From Candidatus Sodalis endolongispinus (lineage in GTDB: Bacteria > Pseudomonadota > Gammaproteobacteria > Enterobacterales > Enterobacteriaceae), in the NCBI RefSeq assembly GCF_018777395.1, contig NZ_JAFJYC010000001.1, forward strand, positions 806,001 to 870,000: DNA of 64,000 nucleotides. The letters run 5' to 3'. Position 1 is the stretch's first letter. Each line of letters begins with the position of its first letter. A program made the translations under genes and the position numbers. Below the pieces are notes generated by a model. It saw only the letters and a list, made by a program, of their open reading frames with translations, did no database searches and was not told the DNA's origin. This document shows, in pieces, positions 1-9,271 of this stretch.

Positions 1-924
1 TTGTGGAACGCCAGCCGTTTCGTATTGATGAACACCGAAGCGCAGGACTGCGGTTTCCACGGTGGCGACAAAGTGTTGTCGCTGGCGGATCGCTGGATCC
101 TGGCGGAATTTAACCAGACGGTGAAGGCGTTCCGCGAGGCGCTGGATAATTATCGCTTCGATCTGGCGGCCGGTATTTTATACGAGTTTATCTGGAACCA
201 GTTCTGCGACTGGTATCTGGAGCTGACCAAGCCGGTGATGAGAGGCGGCAGCGACGCCGAGCTGCGCGGTACGCGTCATACTCTGGTTACGGTGCTGGAA
301 GCGCTACTGCGGTTGGCGCACCCGATCATTCCGTTTATCACCGAAACCATCTGGCAGCGGGTGAAAACCCTTACCGGCAACCAGGGGGACACCCTGATGC
401 TGCAACCGTTTCCGTCCTACGATGCGGCGCGAGCGGATGCCGACGCGCTCACCGATTTGGAATGGATCAAGCAAGCGATCGTCGCGGTGCGTACCATTCG
501 CGCCGAGATGAATATCGCCCCCGGCAAGCCGTTAGCGGTGCTGCTGCGCCAGGCATCCCCCACGGTAGTGCGGCGGGTGAACGAGAATCTGAGCTTTATG
601 CTCACCCTGGCGCGGCTTGACAGCATTACCCTGCTGCCGGCGGACGATAAAGGGCCGGTTTCCGTCACCCAGATTATCGACGGCGCCGAATTGCTGATTC
701 CGATGGCGGGTCTGGTCGATAAGGACGCCGAACTGTACCGTCTGGCGAAAGAAGCCGCGCGCATCGACGGCGAAATCAGCCGTATTGCCGCCAAGCTTGG
801 CAACGAGGGCTTTATCGGCCGTGCGCCGGAGGCGGTGGTGGCGAAAGAGCGCGAGAAGCTGGAAAGCTACCAGCAATCCAGGGCGAAATTGCTGGAACAG
901 CAGGCGATTATCGCCGGTTTATAA
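1..924 (+). CDS. valS: Valine--tRNA ligase, C-terminal part (5' end outside window)
   Basis: This is the last 307 residues of cytoplasmic valyl-tRNA synthetase, which charges tRNA-Val. The frame is open from the first base, so the true start lies upstream. The segment begins in the end of the catalytic region ([11 protein letters not shown]) and continues through the anticodon-binding helical domain ([36 protein letters not shown]). It ends in the C-terminal coiled-coil arm that contacts tRNA ([20 protein letters not shown]). The alignment with E. coli ValS, from memory, is gap-free to the natural end, so the visible part looks functional. The synthetase is essential, which fits its integrity among many broken neighbours. 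Confidence 0.97.
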   Translation: MWNASRFVLMNTEAQDCGFHGGDKVLSLADRWILAEFNQTVKAFREALDNYRFDLAAGILYEFIWNQFCDWYLELTKPVMRGGSDAELRGTRHTLVTVLEALLRLAHPIIPFITETIWQRVKTLTGNQGDTLMLQPFPSYDAARADADALTDLEWIKQAIVAVRTIRAEMNIAPGKPLAVLLRQASPTVVRRVNENLSFMLTLARLDSITLLPADDKGPVSVTQIIDGAELLIPMAGLVDKDAELYRLAKEAARIDGEISRIAAKLGNEGFIGRAPEAVVAKEREKLESYQQSRAKLLEQQAIIAGL

Positions 925-1054
925 GCGCGCCAGTGCGGTTTTCCCGGCGCACCATGGCCGGGGCCAGCGCCCCGGCGGGTTTCGGTTGCATCGGTGGGCC
1001 CTGCGGTGCTATTACTTTTAACCCATCGTTCCTTTATTTATCATTATCTGGATC

Positions 1055-1230
1055 ATGACCATGTCCAAGACCTCTGCAGATGCCATACGGGTGCGTCCGA
1101 TAACGCTGGCAGATAATAGCGCCATCGCGCAGGTGATCCGCCGGGGTTTCCGCCGAGTTCGGCCTGACGGCGGATAAAGGCTATACCGTCTCCGATCCCA
1201 ATTTCGATCACCTTTTTGAGCTCTTATAGC
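1055..1230 (+). pseudogene. yjgM: Remnant of YjgM-like GNAT acetyltransferase
   Basis: Two short reading-frame pieces match the start of the GNAT protein encoded near valS in E. coli. An ATG at 1055 or 1061 opens a frame reading [17 protein letters not shown]. After a frameshift near 1145, another frame continues as [19 protein letters not shown] and stops at about 1227. Nothing of the rest of the roughly 165-residue family is visible downstream. The gene is therefore both frameshifted and truncated. The identification rests on the short conserved N-terminus plus position next to valS, and the substrate of the family is not established. Confidence 0.7.
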
Positions 1231-1348
1231 GCGGCAAATCATTTGATACCGAAAGGCAAAATATTTGATACGCTCAAAAATCACACAAATGAAAATTATT
1301 TGATACCAATTGCTGTACTGATGTAATGCTTTTGTTGTCCCTAAAACA

Positions 1349-1822
1349 TCATGAACTTGGTTTTAACGTTTCCGGCTTAGGATAAGGCTGCACTTTAAAT
1401 AATTTTGTATTGAGGCGCTTCTTCGCGCGTTTGTCCAAAAAGCGGATATATCGGAATTGCTGGAAGCGATGAACAGTTGCACGCTCTATATTGGCCCTCA
1501 GGTATTCTCCTCGCTTGCCGCCTCGCGTGATCGCGTTGCGGGCTATTTCTTGATACCACTCACCATCAATCTCATAGAATCGCGAGTAATGGCTGCCGAT
1601 ATATTCAAAATTACTCGCCTGATACACCACGCCACAACGCCCACAGCGCTCATCTGCAAAGGATTGCACCCATTGCACCTGAGGATAAAGTAACCTGATA
1701 GTTTTTAGCGCATAGCTGATCGCTCGTGACCAAAGACCACTTTTTCGCCACTGTTAGGATTCAGGGCGTACCCCCACTGCATCACGCCAACCAAAGCCCT
1801 ACCGGAGAATACCCCAAGATGC
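1349..1822 (-). pseudogene. Remnant of phage Mom-like (GNAT-fold) DNA-modification protein
   Basis: Two minus-strand fragments look like parts of one phage-type gene. The upstream fragment, next to the IS at 1823, reads [19 protein letters not shown]. The downstream fragment (about 109 residues, 1349-1678) contains [18 protein letters not shown] followed by [17 protein letters not shown]. This S-(F/Y)-A-D...G...(I/V)YQA...Y-G order recalls the Mom/Mom-like family of bacteriophages, which adds a carbamoylmethyl-type group to adenine. The middle of the protein is missing or out of frame around 1680-1705, and the N-terminus is cut by the IS. The family call comes from motif memory only and is tentative. 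An unrelated phage hypothetical protein is the alternative. Confidence 0.4.
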
Positions 1823-1885
1823 GATTTATCCCCCTGAAACACCAGACAGTAGCTGTATCTCCAGATAAGAGATAGGCTTGAATAT

Positions 1886-2281
1886 ATGTCTAACACTAAC
1901 GCCAATTTTGATATGACCGGGATCCCGTTAGGTCAAGAAGTCCGTAAACGTAAAACTCCTCAGGAAAAAATGGCCATTATTCAGCAGAGGATGGAGCCCG
2001 GCATGAATGTCTCCCATCTCGCACGACTGCACGGTATCCAGCCCAGCCTGCTGTTTAAGTGGAAAAAGCAATATCAGGAAGGAAGCCTCACCGCCGTGGC
2101 TGCCGGGGAGGACGTTGTTCCTGCCTCTGAGCTTGCAGCTGCATTGAAGCAGGTCCGGGAGCTCCAGCGCCTTCTGGGTAAGAAGACGATGGAGGTTGAG
2201 ATCCTAAAAGAAGCCGTGGAGTACGGCCAGTCACGAAAATGGATAGCGCACGCGCCCTTGTTGCCAAAGGCCGGGGAATAG
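1886..2281 (+). CDS. IS2-like transposase OrfA (helix-turn-helix subunit)
   Basis: This 131-residue protein closely resembles IS2 InsC. An N-terminal HTH_Tnp_1 helix-turn-helix (residues ~15-60: [11 protein letters not shown]...[25 protein letters not shown]) binds the IS ends. A C-terminal leucine-zipper-like helix follows ([19 protein letters not shown], then [13 protein letters not shown]). The frame is intact and ends LLPKAGE, overlapping the orfB start at 2239. In IS2, OrfA alone is a regulator, and transposition needs an OrfAB fusion made by frameshifting. Because orfB is broken here, this copy can at most supply the DNA-binding subunit. Confidence 0.9.
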   Translation: MSNTNANFDMTGIPLGQEVRKRKTPQEKMAIIQQRMEPGMNVSHLARLHGIQPSLLFKWKKQYQEGSLTAVAAGEDVVPASELAAALKQVRELQRLLGKKTMEVEILKEAVEYGQSRKWIAHAPLLPKAGE

Positions 2282-3030
2282 CACAGGTCAGCCGCGCCAT
2301 GAGCGGTCGCGTGCGCCGCTGTCACTGCGGATTAAGCGTTCTGCCGACTGGCAGGACAGGCGCTGTAACCGGCGTAATGACGAAGCAGACGCTGAAATAC
2401 TGTCGGACATCCTCGACATCATCAGCGATATGCCCAGCTACGGCTATCGGCGGGTGTGGGGCATCCTGCGTAAACAACGTCGCGCAGAGGGACTGCCGCC
2501 GGTAAATGCGAAACGACTTTACAGGATCATGTGTGAGCATAACCTGCTGTTATTACATTGAAAACCAGAGCGGCCGAGGCGTGAGCATAAGGGCAGGATC
2601 GCGGTGGCAGAAAGCGATATGCGCTGGTGTTCAGATGGCTTCGAGTTCGGCTGCGACAACGGTGAAAAACTGCGGGTCACGTTCGCACTGGACTGCTGCG
2701 ACAGAGAGGCCATAGACTGGGCTGCGAGCACTGGAGGCTACGACAGTTCGACCGTGCAGGATGTGATGCTGAGGTCGGTAGAAAAGCGCTTCGGCGACAG
2801 GTTACCCGATACAGCGGTGCAGTGGTTGACGGACAACGGTTCAGCGTATACCGCGCATGAAACGCAGAGGTTCGCCAGAGAACTGGATCTGGAGCCCTGC
2901 ACAACAGCGGTGAGCAGCCCTGCGAAACCTTGCAGCAGCTTTCACGCATTACAATGAAAACCATCCGCACAGCGCGCTGGGATATCACTCTCCGAGAGAA
3001 TACCGGCGGCAGCGGGCTTCGTTAACTTAA
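2239..3030 (+). pseudogene. IS2-like transposase OrfB remnant (DDE catalytic subunit)
   Basis: Starting from ATGGATAGCGCACGC, the frame follows IS2 InsD ([13 protein letters not shown]). It breaks near 2307, where this copy lacks one G present in the 11819 copy. It resumes (LGY-type core [33 protein letters not shown]) and then jumps to the C-terminal tail [13 protein letters not shown] and [13 protein letters not shown]. The first two catalytic aspartates (CSDG, LTDN) are present. The block with the third residue (NG.AESFVKT in IS2) has been removed by a deletion near 2925. An in-frame TGA follows LLLH at 2559. The protein cannot be catalytically active. Confidence 0.85.
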
Positions 3031-3050
3031 GATACAAAAGCTGTACGGAG

Positions 3051-4043
3051 ATGGCGGGGCAAGATCAGCGTATACAGTTTGCCGCCCACGGCGGACCGGA
3101 AGTCATGGAGTATGTGGATTTCACGCCGTCGGATCCGGGTCCGGGCGAGGTGCAGGTAGAGAATAAAGCCATCGGCATCAATTACATCGACACCTATGTC
3201 CGTTCCGGCCTTTACCCTACGCCATCGCTGCCCTCCGGTCTTGGTACCGAGGCGGCAGGCGTGGTGAGCAAGCTCGGTCCCGGCGTAGAACATCTTCAGC
3301 CCGGCGACCGGTTGGTTTACGCCCATTCCCCACTGGGCGCCTGCGCCACCGTGCACAATGTGCCGGCGGATAAACTGGCGCAATTACCTAACGCAATCTC
3401 CTTTGAACAGGCGGCCGCCGCCTTTTTGAAAGGCCTGACGGTGTTTTATTTACTGCGCCAAACCTATGAAATCAAACCGAATGAGATTTTCCTGTTCCAT
3501 ACGGCCGCCGGCGGCGTCGGGCGTATCGCCTGCCAATGGTCGAAGGCACTGGGCGCCAAAATGATCGGTACCGTCGGCAGCGCGGAAAAGGCGGCGTTAG
3601 CGAAACAGGCGGGCGCCCGGGAAACTATTAATTACCGCGAGGAAAATGTGCCTGAGCGCGTCGCTGCCCTGACCGACGGTAACAAGGTAAATGTGGTGTA
3701 CGATTCGGTCGGCAAACACACTTGGGAAGCCTCTCTCGATTGCCTGCGCCGCCGCGGATTGATGGTCAGCTTCGGCAATTCTTCGGGGCCGGTCACGGGG
3801 GTAAATTTGGGGATCTTGAACCAAAATGGCTCGCTGTTCGTCACGCGGCCGTCGATCAATGGCTATATCACCGATGGCGCCAGCCTGAAACACGCCGCCG
3901 ATGAACTGTTTAGCATGATAGCCAGCGGGGTTATCAAAGTCGACGTGCCCGCAGAGCAAAAATTCACCCTGTCTGACGTGCAACGGGCACATCAGGCGCT
4001 GGAGCAGCGGCAAACCAACGGGTCGCTATTGCTAATACCCTGA
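3051..4043 (+). CDS. qor: Quinone oxidoreductase (NADPH), Qor, with IS-derived start
   Basis: This 330-residue soluble MDR-family enzyme reduces quinones with NADPH. It aligns along its whole length with E. coli Qor (327 aa): QVENKAIGINYIDTYVRSG, SGLGTEAAGVVSKLG, the Rossmann glycine motif HTAAGGVGRIACQWSKALGA, YDSVGKHTWEASLDCL, SFGNSSGPVTGVNLGILNQ. The first five codons (M-A-G-Q-D) lie in the right end of the IS2-like element and join in frame to QRIQFAAHGGPE, the native N-terminus. The purine stretch GGAG directly abuts this ATG, so translation initiation is probably weak or altered. A perfect 10-bp hairpin follows the stop at 4110. In E. coli qor also lies next to pspG and dusA. Confidence 0.95.
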   Translation: MAGQDQRIQFAAHGGPEVMEYVDFTPSDPGPGEVQVENKAIGINYIDTYVRSGLYPTPSLPSGLGTEAAGVVSKLGPGVEHLQPGDRLVYAHSPLGACATVHNVPADKLAQLPNAISFEQAAAAFLKGLTVFYLLRQTYEIKPNEIFLFHTAAGGVGRIACQWSKALGAKMIGTVGSAEKAALAKQAGARETINYREENVPERVAALTDGNKVNVVYDSVGKHTWEASLDCLRRRGLMVSFGNSSGPVTGVNLGILNQNGSLFVTRPSINGYITDGASLKHAADELFSMIASGVIKVDVPAEQKFTLSDVQRAHQALEQRQTNGSLLLIP

Positions 4044-4345
4044 CAGAAAAGTGGCGCTGGGACCACAGACTGTCAGCTGGCGCCGGCAATGTTTTTGGCA
4101 TATTAAACAACGGGCTTCCCGAAGGAAGCCCGTCATAAACCGCGAAGGCATAACACACACTGTAAAATTGTAGGGGCAGAGTAGAAATTACCAGATCATG
4201 CAGTTAACCACCGCTATTATTATCCGGTAATGATGAAATCAATAAGTCTAGGCGCGTTTATCCTAGCAGCCGGTATAAGAAAAAAATATCGTCCGGGGCA
4301 GGAAAACTCCAAGCTGTGATCCATCCCCCATTTTGCCCTGGTGCG
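4044..4345. other. Intergenic region between convergent qor and pspG
   Basis: About 300 bases between the converging 3' ends. Apart from the hairpin at 4110-4133 I see no coding frame, tRNA or repeat here. Confidence 0.6.
4110..4133. terminator. Hairpin terminator downstream of qor
   Basis: A perfect 10-bp stem, ACGGGCTTCC with GGAAGCCCGT, closes a CGAA loop. It lies 67 bases after the qor stop and between qor and the oppositely oriented pspG. There is no long T run on either side, so termination strength is uncertain. It could serve both converging transcripts. Confidence 0.6.
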
Positions 4346-4583
4346 TTAGCGCATCCGGGAATCAAACCGCGAGCGCGGCGGCGCCGGCTTTTTCAAAGCA
4401 CGCCAGACCCAGGCCGCCGCCAACGCCAGTAACAACCACGGTAGCAATTTGACCGCCGTGACGAAAAGCCCGGCAAACAGCATCACCAAAGACCCCGCCA
4501 CCAGCGCCATCAGCACGCCCAGCACCGAAATACCGGTCAGCACCAGCATTAGAAAAAAACCGATGACAAAAAATTCCCAGCAT
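4346..4583 (-). pseudogene. pspG: Phage shock protein G, frameshifted
   Basis: PspG is a small inner-membrane effector of the phage-shock response. The downstream part is clear: MLVLTGISVLGVLMALVAG, then FVTAVKLLPWLLLALAAAWVW, matching the two membrane segments of E. coli PspG. The natural ATG at 4583 has a good ribosome site (AAGGAG, 7 bases upstream), but its frame reads MLGIFCHRFF and does not continue into the conserved FVIGFFLMLVLTG. A one-base indel in the first codons, within GGGAATTTTTTG, separates the two. A shorter protein could start at the internal ATG at 4549 but would lose most of the first membrane helix. The synteny qor-pspG-dusA as in E. coli supports the name. Confidence 0.85.
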
Positions 4584-4647
4584 GAAGGACTCCTTAATAG
4601 CGGGGTAGCGCCCGTCTGGACGCTAACAAGTGGCTCTCATGGTTTGA

Positions 4648-4664
4648 CACAAGAAGCATGCCAA
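4648..4664 (-). promoter_or_regulatory. Candidate sigma-54 promoter of pspG
   Basis: On the minus strand, TTGGCATGCTTCTTGTG lies about 65 bases upstream of the pspG ATG. It matches the -24/-12 pattern (TTGGCAY N5 TTGC) except that the -12 element has GT in place of GC. Psp genes in enterobacteria are known to be transcribed by sigma-54 with PspF. The -24 element overlaps a perfect 15-base palindrome, ATGCCAAGTTGGCAT on the plus strand (4658-4672). No confident PspF site was identified upstream. Confidence 0.6.
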
Positions 4665-4786
4665 GTTGGCATTGAGCTAACCAGCTGATTTTGCTGACCC
4701 GGTAGGCCGAAAATAATTGCCGGTTAGCGGTTTTCACTACTGTTTAGCAAAATACGCCACGGATTATCCCGACCTACGGGCACCGT

Positions 4787-6349
4787 CTAGCGCTCTGGCG
4801 CGAGCGTCCCCACTGCCCGGGCTCGGATCCTGACCGCATTTGCGGGCATATACCTCAGCGGCAGCGAATCCAGTTCGATTATGGCCACGGTTTCCGGCAG
4901 CGCGCCGGCGGCGATAGCCGCCTCCCGTGTCTGATTTTCCGCCCGCTGCAGGCAGGACTCCAGGGAATCATCGCCGGGCAGTACGATGGTATCGACACTG
5001 CCGCTAACCTGCGCAATGGCCACACCGGTGGCGTTGGCGACGCCGGCGTAAGGAGGGCGGATCACCTCAGACGCGCCTTTAAGGCGCATGGGGAGTAACG
5101 CCGCACCGCCTCCCACCAAAATGACCGGCATGTCGCTCTGGCTGGTATTCATCCGTGCGAGGCATTTTTCAACCATTGCCACATAATGCTCCGCCACCCG
5201 GGTTACCATTGCCGGACACAGGTGCGCAACCAAAGTGGCATCGCCAATGTCCGCCCAGCCACGGGCTACCGCGATATCGGTCACCGTCAGGGTATCACCG
5301 CCGAAGACCAGCGCCCGCTGCGGTAAGGCGTACCCCACGCTCTCAGGTCCGACGCTAATAGCGCCGTCCGCGTTCAGGGTCACCACCGATCCGCCGCCAA
5401 GGCCGATTGAGGCAATATCCGGCATGCGGAAGTTAGTACGTACTCCGCCTATCTCTGCCGCCATGGCGGACTGACGGGGAAATCCGCCGCACAACGCACC
5501 GACGTCGGTGGTTGTGCCGCCCACATCCACTACCAGCGCCTTTGGCAAATTGGAGAGTCTGGCCGCGCCGCGCAGGCTATTGGTGGGCCCGGAGGCGATA
5601 GTCAGGATCGGGAACATCTGTGCCTGATGCAGCGGCATCAGCGTACCGTCATTTTGACCGAAAAACAGCTCGGCGATAATGCCCCGCCGCGCCAACGTCT
5701 GGCGGAAACCATCGGTAAGGGTATGCGCAACGCCACATAGCGCCGCGTTAAGCACCGTGGCGTTCTCTCGTTACAGAAGACCGATGGAACCGATCTCAGA
5801 CGACAAAGACACCGGCGTTTTCGCCCCCAGGATCTCCCGCGCCAGAGCCGCGACGCGTTGCTCTTGCTCAGCAACGATGGGTGAAAAAATACCGCATACC
5901 GAGACTGCGCATACCAGCCCTTTTACCGCCTGCAGTTGCTGGCGGACGGCCTGTTCATCCAGCGCCGATATTATTTCGCCATCGTAATGATAGCCGCCGG
6001 CAAGGGTAAAAAGCCGTGCCGGCAACCGTGCGCTAAAATCGGCCGGCATGTCGGTTAAAGGTGGCACCGCCAGCGAGGCCGGGGCACCGAGCCGGAAATG
6101 CGCCACCGGCTGCAAACCTTTACGTTCGACAATAGCGTTGGTGCAATGGGTGGTGCCCAGCATTGCCCGTCGAATAGCGCCGCGATTCACCTCGACCAGC
6201 GCCAACAGGGCCGTTACCGCCTGATCAATCCCTTGCATGACGTCTGCGCTGGTGGGTTGTTTAGTATGAGCGATGATCTTTTGCTGCCCATCAAGCAGCA
6301 CCGCATCCGTGTGGGTGCCGCCGACATCAATACCCAAAGATAAACTCAT
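4787..6349 (-). pseudogene. Hydantoinase/oxoprolinase family protein (HyuA-like), one nonsense mutation
   Basis: A single reading frame of about 520 codons interrupted by one TAA at 5771-5773. The N-terminal half has the ASKHA nucleotide-binding start (LGIDVGGTHTDAVLLDG), and the second half has the matching VVDVGGTTTDVGALCGGFP and SIGLGGGSV. The family cleaves hydantoins or 5-oxoproline-like rings with ATP. The frame resumes directly after the stop (RENATVLNAALCG), so the only visible lesion is a probable GAA-to-TAA change. The start overlaps the stop of the DUF917 gene (ATGA), indicating a two-gene operon. The length fits the short hydantoinase A subfamily. The substrate cannot be assigned. 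Confidence 0.85.
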
Positions 6350-7446
6350 ACACTTTCCTCCTTGTACCGGGCCGCCAACGTCTCGACCGGCGTATAATCA
6401 TCGGGATAGTGAAAATACCGCGGTCCGCACACTTCAATTCCCCGTGGCGTGCGCCATTTTTCATGGGCGGGAACGCCAAACGCTACCACGCGCATCCCGT
6501 AACAAAGCCTCTCGCCCAGAATCGGCAAGCCCGTTTCCTCATCAAGGAGGATGATAAGATCCGGCGTCATACACAGCGCCCGGTCATCTCGCCGCGCAAG
6601 CAGGTATTCATTCTGAAATAACACATCAAAGCGCCCGCCCCTATCGTCGTCCACGCCGATAAAACAGGCGGTGCCGTAGTTGAAACCGCCTTCACTACGC
6701 TGATTTACCCGATTGGCTTTACCGCGAAACAGTACAATGCCTTGCAGTAGCGCTGTCAGGGTATCGATAACGTTGCGTCGGGCAGCGCGCGCCTCCTGAA
6801 CCTCGACGCCGATGCGCCACATCAGCCCCAGCGTGCCCGCGATCCCCTAAACACGCGCCTGGTCGACCGTCACGGGATAACCTGCGAAGGCTGCGGCACC
6901 GCCCATTTTCACCGCGACGGCGCGGGCCAGTTTCTCCGCCTTCATACTGTCCTGCGCTTCTACCAATGCGGCATTTGCATGCTCATCCACGATGGCAAAC
7001 GGCGAGGCATTGATGCCATCCAGATAGAACGTCGTCATTTGGAATTCGGGAAAAGCCCGGCCCATGGCGTCGACATCCATTACCGGCAGCCCGAGAATGC
7101 ATGCCGAGGCCAGCGGCAACAATGAGTTGATGCCGCCGGTTTCGATCGGATAGATAGCAGATAAAGGGCGGCCCAGATGCTCAGCGATATGCCGACAGGC
7201 CAGCAGCGATTCCTGTCCATTCGGTACCTTTTCCATCATGATCGTCGGCGAACCTATCATGCCCGTCGCCAGCAGCATTTACTCCGGCTGAAGCTCGTCT
7301 AGTGTTACTAATTGGATGGTGCCGTGTTCGGCAATGGCCCGTTGTGCCATGATTTTGCCAATATAAGGATCGCCGCCACCGCCGCTGGCAAGAATAGCGG
7401 CGCCGTAACTGATGTGCTCAATTGCTTCATAATCCAGCCATTTCAT
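6346..7446 (-). pseudogene. DUF917 family protein, two nonsense mutations
   Basis: A 367-codon frame starting at an ATG with a GGAGG site about nine bases upstream. It is interrupted by TAA at about 7279 and TAG at about 6847, and the same frame continues after each. Typical DUF917 features are the glycine-rich start (LASGGGGDPYIGK), ATGMIGSPTIMMEKVPNG, YPIETGGINSLLPLA and DVDAMGRAFPEFQM. DUF917 genes commonly pair with hydantoinase-family genes, as here. Their biochemical role is not established, although a metal-dependent amidohydrolase-like subunit has been suggested. Both stops look like point mutations, so inactivation appears recent. Confidence 0.85.
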
Positions 7447-8548
7447 TTCACGATCCTCCCACTATCTGCACAGGCGCTGACACTATATTCCGGTGAAAAC
7501 CGTATGGCGTGAATATACGCCGCGGCGCGTATAATAGGCATGACATCACTATTAGACATATTATAACCATCACCTTTAACAATCCCTTCCAAGACAGAGA
7601 AATTAAACCATAAATTTATTCGATCTCACAAAATTTTTGCAATCAATCCAGAATTAAAAATTTAATTTTTAGATTAATAGATTAAATGTTAATATTATAA
7701 TATGTTAAAACGATAGCGTTATTATAATCAGCCATCAGCGTCAAATAATTTAAGGCTATATAATTTTTCGGGTAGCGCCCACGCATTATTCTCATTCAGT
7801 CACCGATTTATTGCTCTCATCTTAAGCCGGTGACAAACTTGACGGCCATGTAACTCGTTACATTACGGTATCAGGCCTCGCCGCTTACGCATCGTTAATT
7901 GATGTAGCGTATCAAGGCTGTACCCTTTCATGCCACTAGCGGGCTGGGGTAAGAACGCGTACTCACGTTAAGGTTGTGCGACATCCGTGTCCCATCGACT
8001 GTCGGCTCTTCCTTTCCCCTACTGTCAACTGAATCTATTGCCGGTTTAATTGACTTAGCCAGTTAACCGCTTATCGCCTTATTGACCAACTGATTTAACA
8101 CCCTGCCACAGTCGGTTTAGCCGCCTTTAGTCACATCGATCCTTACTATCGATTTATGTGTCTGTCGGCTTAATTCACCTGTTATCTTACCCTTCGCCGA
8201 TTTGACGTTTCACGGCTAATCCACTTAACGGCTGTCAACCCGGTATTTAATCGAAGCGCCCGTTTTCACCGATAAAGTATTTAATCCACATTGCTTGTTG
8301 CCAGGTTATCGGTTTTGCGATTTACCTGCACACGAATAATCGCAAAAACGGAGGAATGCGGGTAGCAAAACAAATAAATTATTTATCACCTCATTAATAA
8401 CATGAGCCGAGGGAATATTACACGATGGGAAGCCAGACTATATCATCAACGCTGTTAAACATAAATTGATATGAGATCAGGCTGGACCAGAAATAACATT
8501 TGCGGTAAAAATAGAACGGACATGCGGTATTTTTAAAAAGGACTTTAT
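7447..8548. other. 1.1-kb gene-free region upstream of the LuxR-type regulator
   Basis: No coding frame with recognisable content was found on either strand. The first 300 bases are A+T-rich and probably hold the promoter of the DUF917-HyuA operon. From about 7800 to 8300 the plus strand is pyrimidine-rich, with many near-copies of CGRTTTA or CGGYTTAA (for example near 8040, 8085, 8113, 8150 and 8163), so it does not look like ordinary decayed coding DNA. Just before 8549 the 8-base inverted repeat TAAAAATA...TATTTTTA flanks a possible promoter or operator. Confidence 0.5.
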
Positions 8549-9271
8549 ATGAACAGCGATTGCCTGTCTTGCGATACTCAAAATGGCGTCATAGCACCGC
8601 ACCTGCTAATGCTATGGGAATCCTCCCGTGAGCCATGGGGCGTCAAGGATCTTGATTCGCGCTATCTTTATGCCAACCATGCTTATTACGATCTGCTGAA
8701 TATTGATCCATCGCTTTTCACCATCCCCGGCTGTTTCGATCATGATTTACCGTCACCGGTGGCGGATTTTGCTTCACATTTCCAGCGCCACGACCGCTGT
8801 ACTATCAAACATCAGGATCGTCTCTGTTCCATAGAGATTCACTGTTATGGCCGGGAAAATCTTATTCAACCTTATTTTTTCGATAAATATCCACTTTACC
8901 ATCAGTACAGCCGAGAGTGCATCGGCTCCATTTTCCACGCACGCAAAGTTGAGGACGTCTCGCTGCAAAAGCAGCTATGCGGTAAAAGCCCGGGATATTT
9001 TCTGTTTTATCCGCCGGAACCCATCTTTACCGAAGGGGAGTTGGATGTGATCTTTTTTGTTCTACAAAACTTGAGCAGCAAAGTCATTGGTCGTCAACTT
9101 GGCCTGTCACATCGCACGGTGGAGAACAAGCTCCAGGGTATTTATCAGAAAGCGGGCGTGCACTGTTTGCAGCAGTTCAGCGAATACAGCAGGCACACCG
9201 GTTTTGACCGCTATGTACCGCAAAAATTTTTGAAACCGCTAAGTCAACTATTAATGCTGGACGCAAGATAG
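8549..9271 (+). CDS. LuxR-type transcriptional regulator with PAS-like N-terminus
   Basis: A 240-residue protein. The N-terminal part (residues ~15-125) resembles the PAS-like sensor region of a group of enterobacterial helix-turn-helix regulators ([21 protein letters not shown] is the typical 'what is the person standing there' PAS core). The C-terminal part (residues ~165-215) is a GerE-type helix-turn-helix: [19 protein letters not shown], then [21 protein letters not shown] ribosome site (AAGGA) precedes the ATG by about eight bases. The gene is divergent from the decayed DUF917-HyuA operon and could have controlled it, which is an inference from position only. Its 3' end overlaps dusA by 21 bases, tail to tail. 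The frame is intact. Confidence 0.85.
   Translation: MNSDCLSCDTQNGVIAPHLLMLWESSREPWGVKDLDSRYLYANHAYYDLLNIDPSLFTIPGCFDHDLPSPVADFASHFQRHDRCTIKHQDRLCSIEIHCYGRENLIQPYFFDKYPLYHQYSRECIGSIFHARKVEDVSLQKQLCGKSPGYFLFYPPEPIFTEGELDVIFFVLQNLSSKVIGRQLGLSHRTVENKLQGIYQKAGVHCLQQFSEYSRHTGFDRYVPQKFLKPLSQLLMLDAR

Larger units (their letters stand above)
1823..3066 (+). mobile_element. IS2-like element (IS3 family), copy 1, internally deleted
   Basis: The copy starts with GATTTATCCCCCTGAAACACC and ends with ATGGCGGGGCAAGATC. The two ends form an imperfect terminal inverted repeat of about 40 bp, as in IS2. Ends were set by comparison with the other copies in the window (11819-12785, 10939-11694 and 52746-52944). 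It carries an intact orfA and a broken orfB that lacks the segment with the catalytic glutamate. The 5-bp flanks (GATGC left, AGCGT right) do not match, so no target duplication is seen. Combined with the cut Mom-like gene on the left and the altered qor start on the right, this suggests a deletion or rearrangement at the element rather than a simple insertion. Confidence 0.9.
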
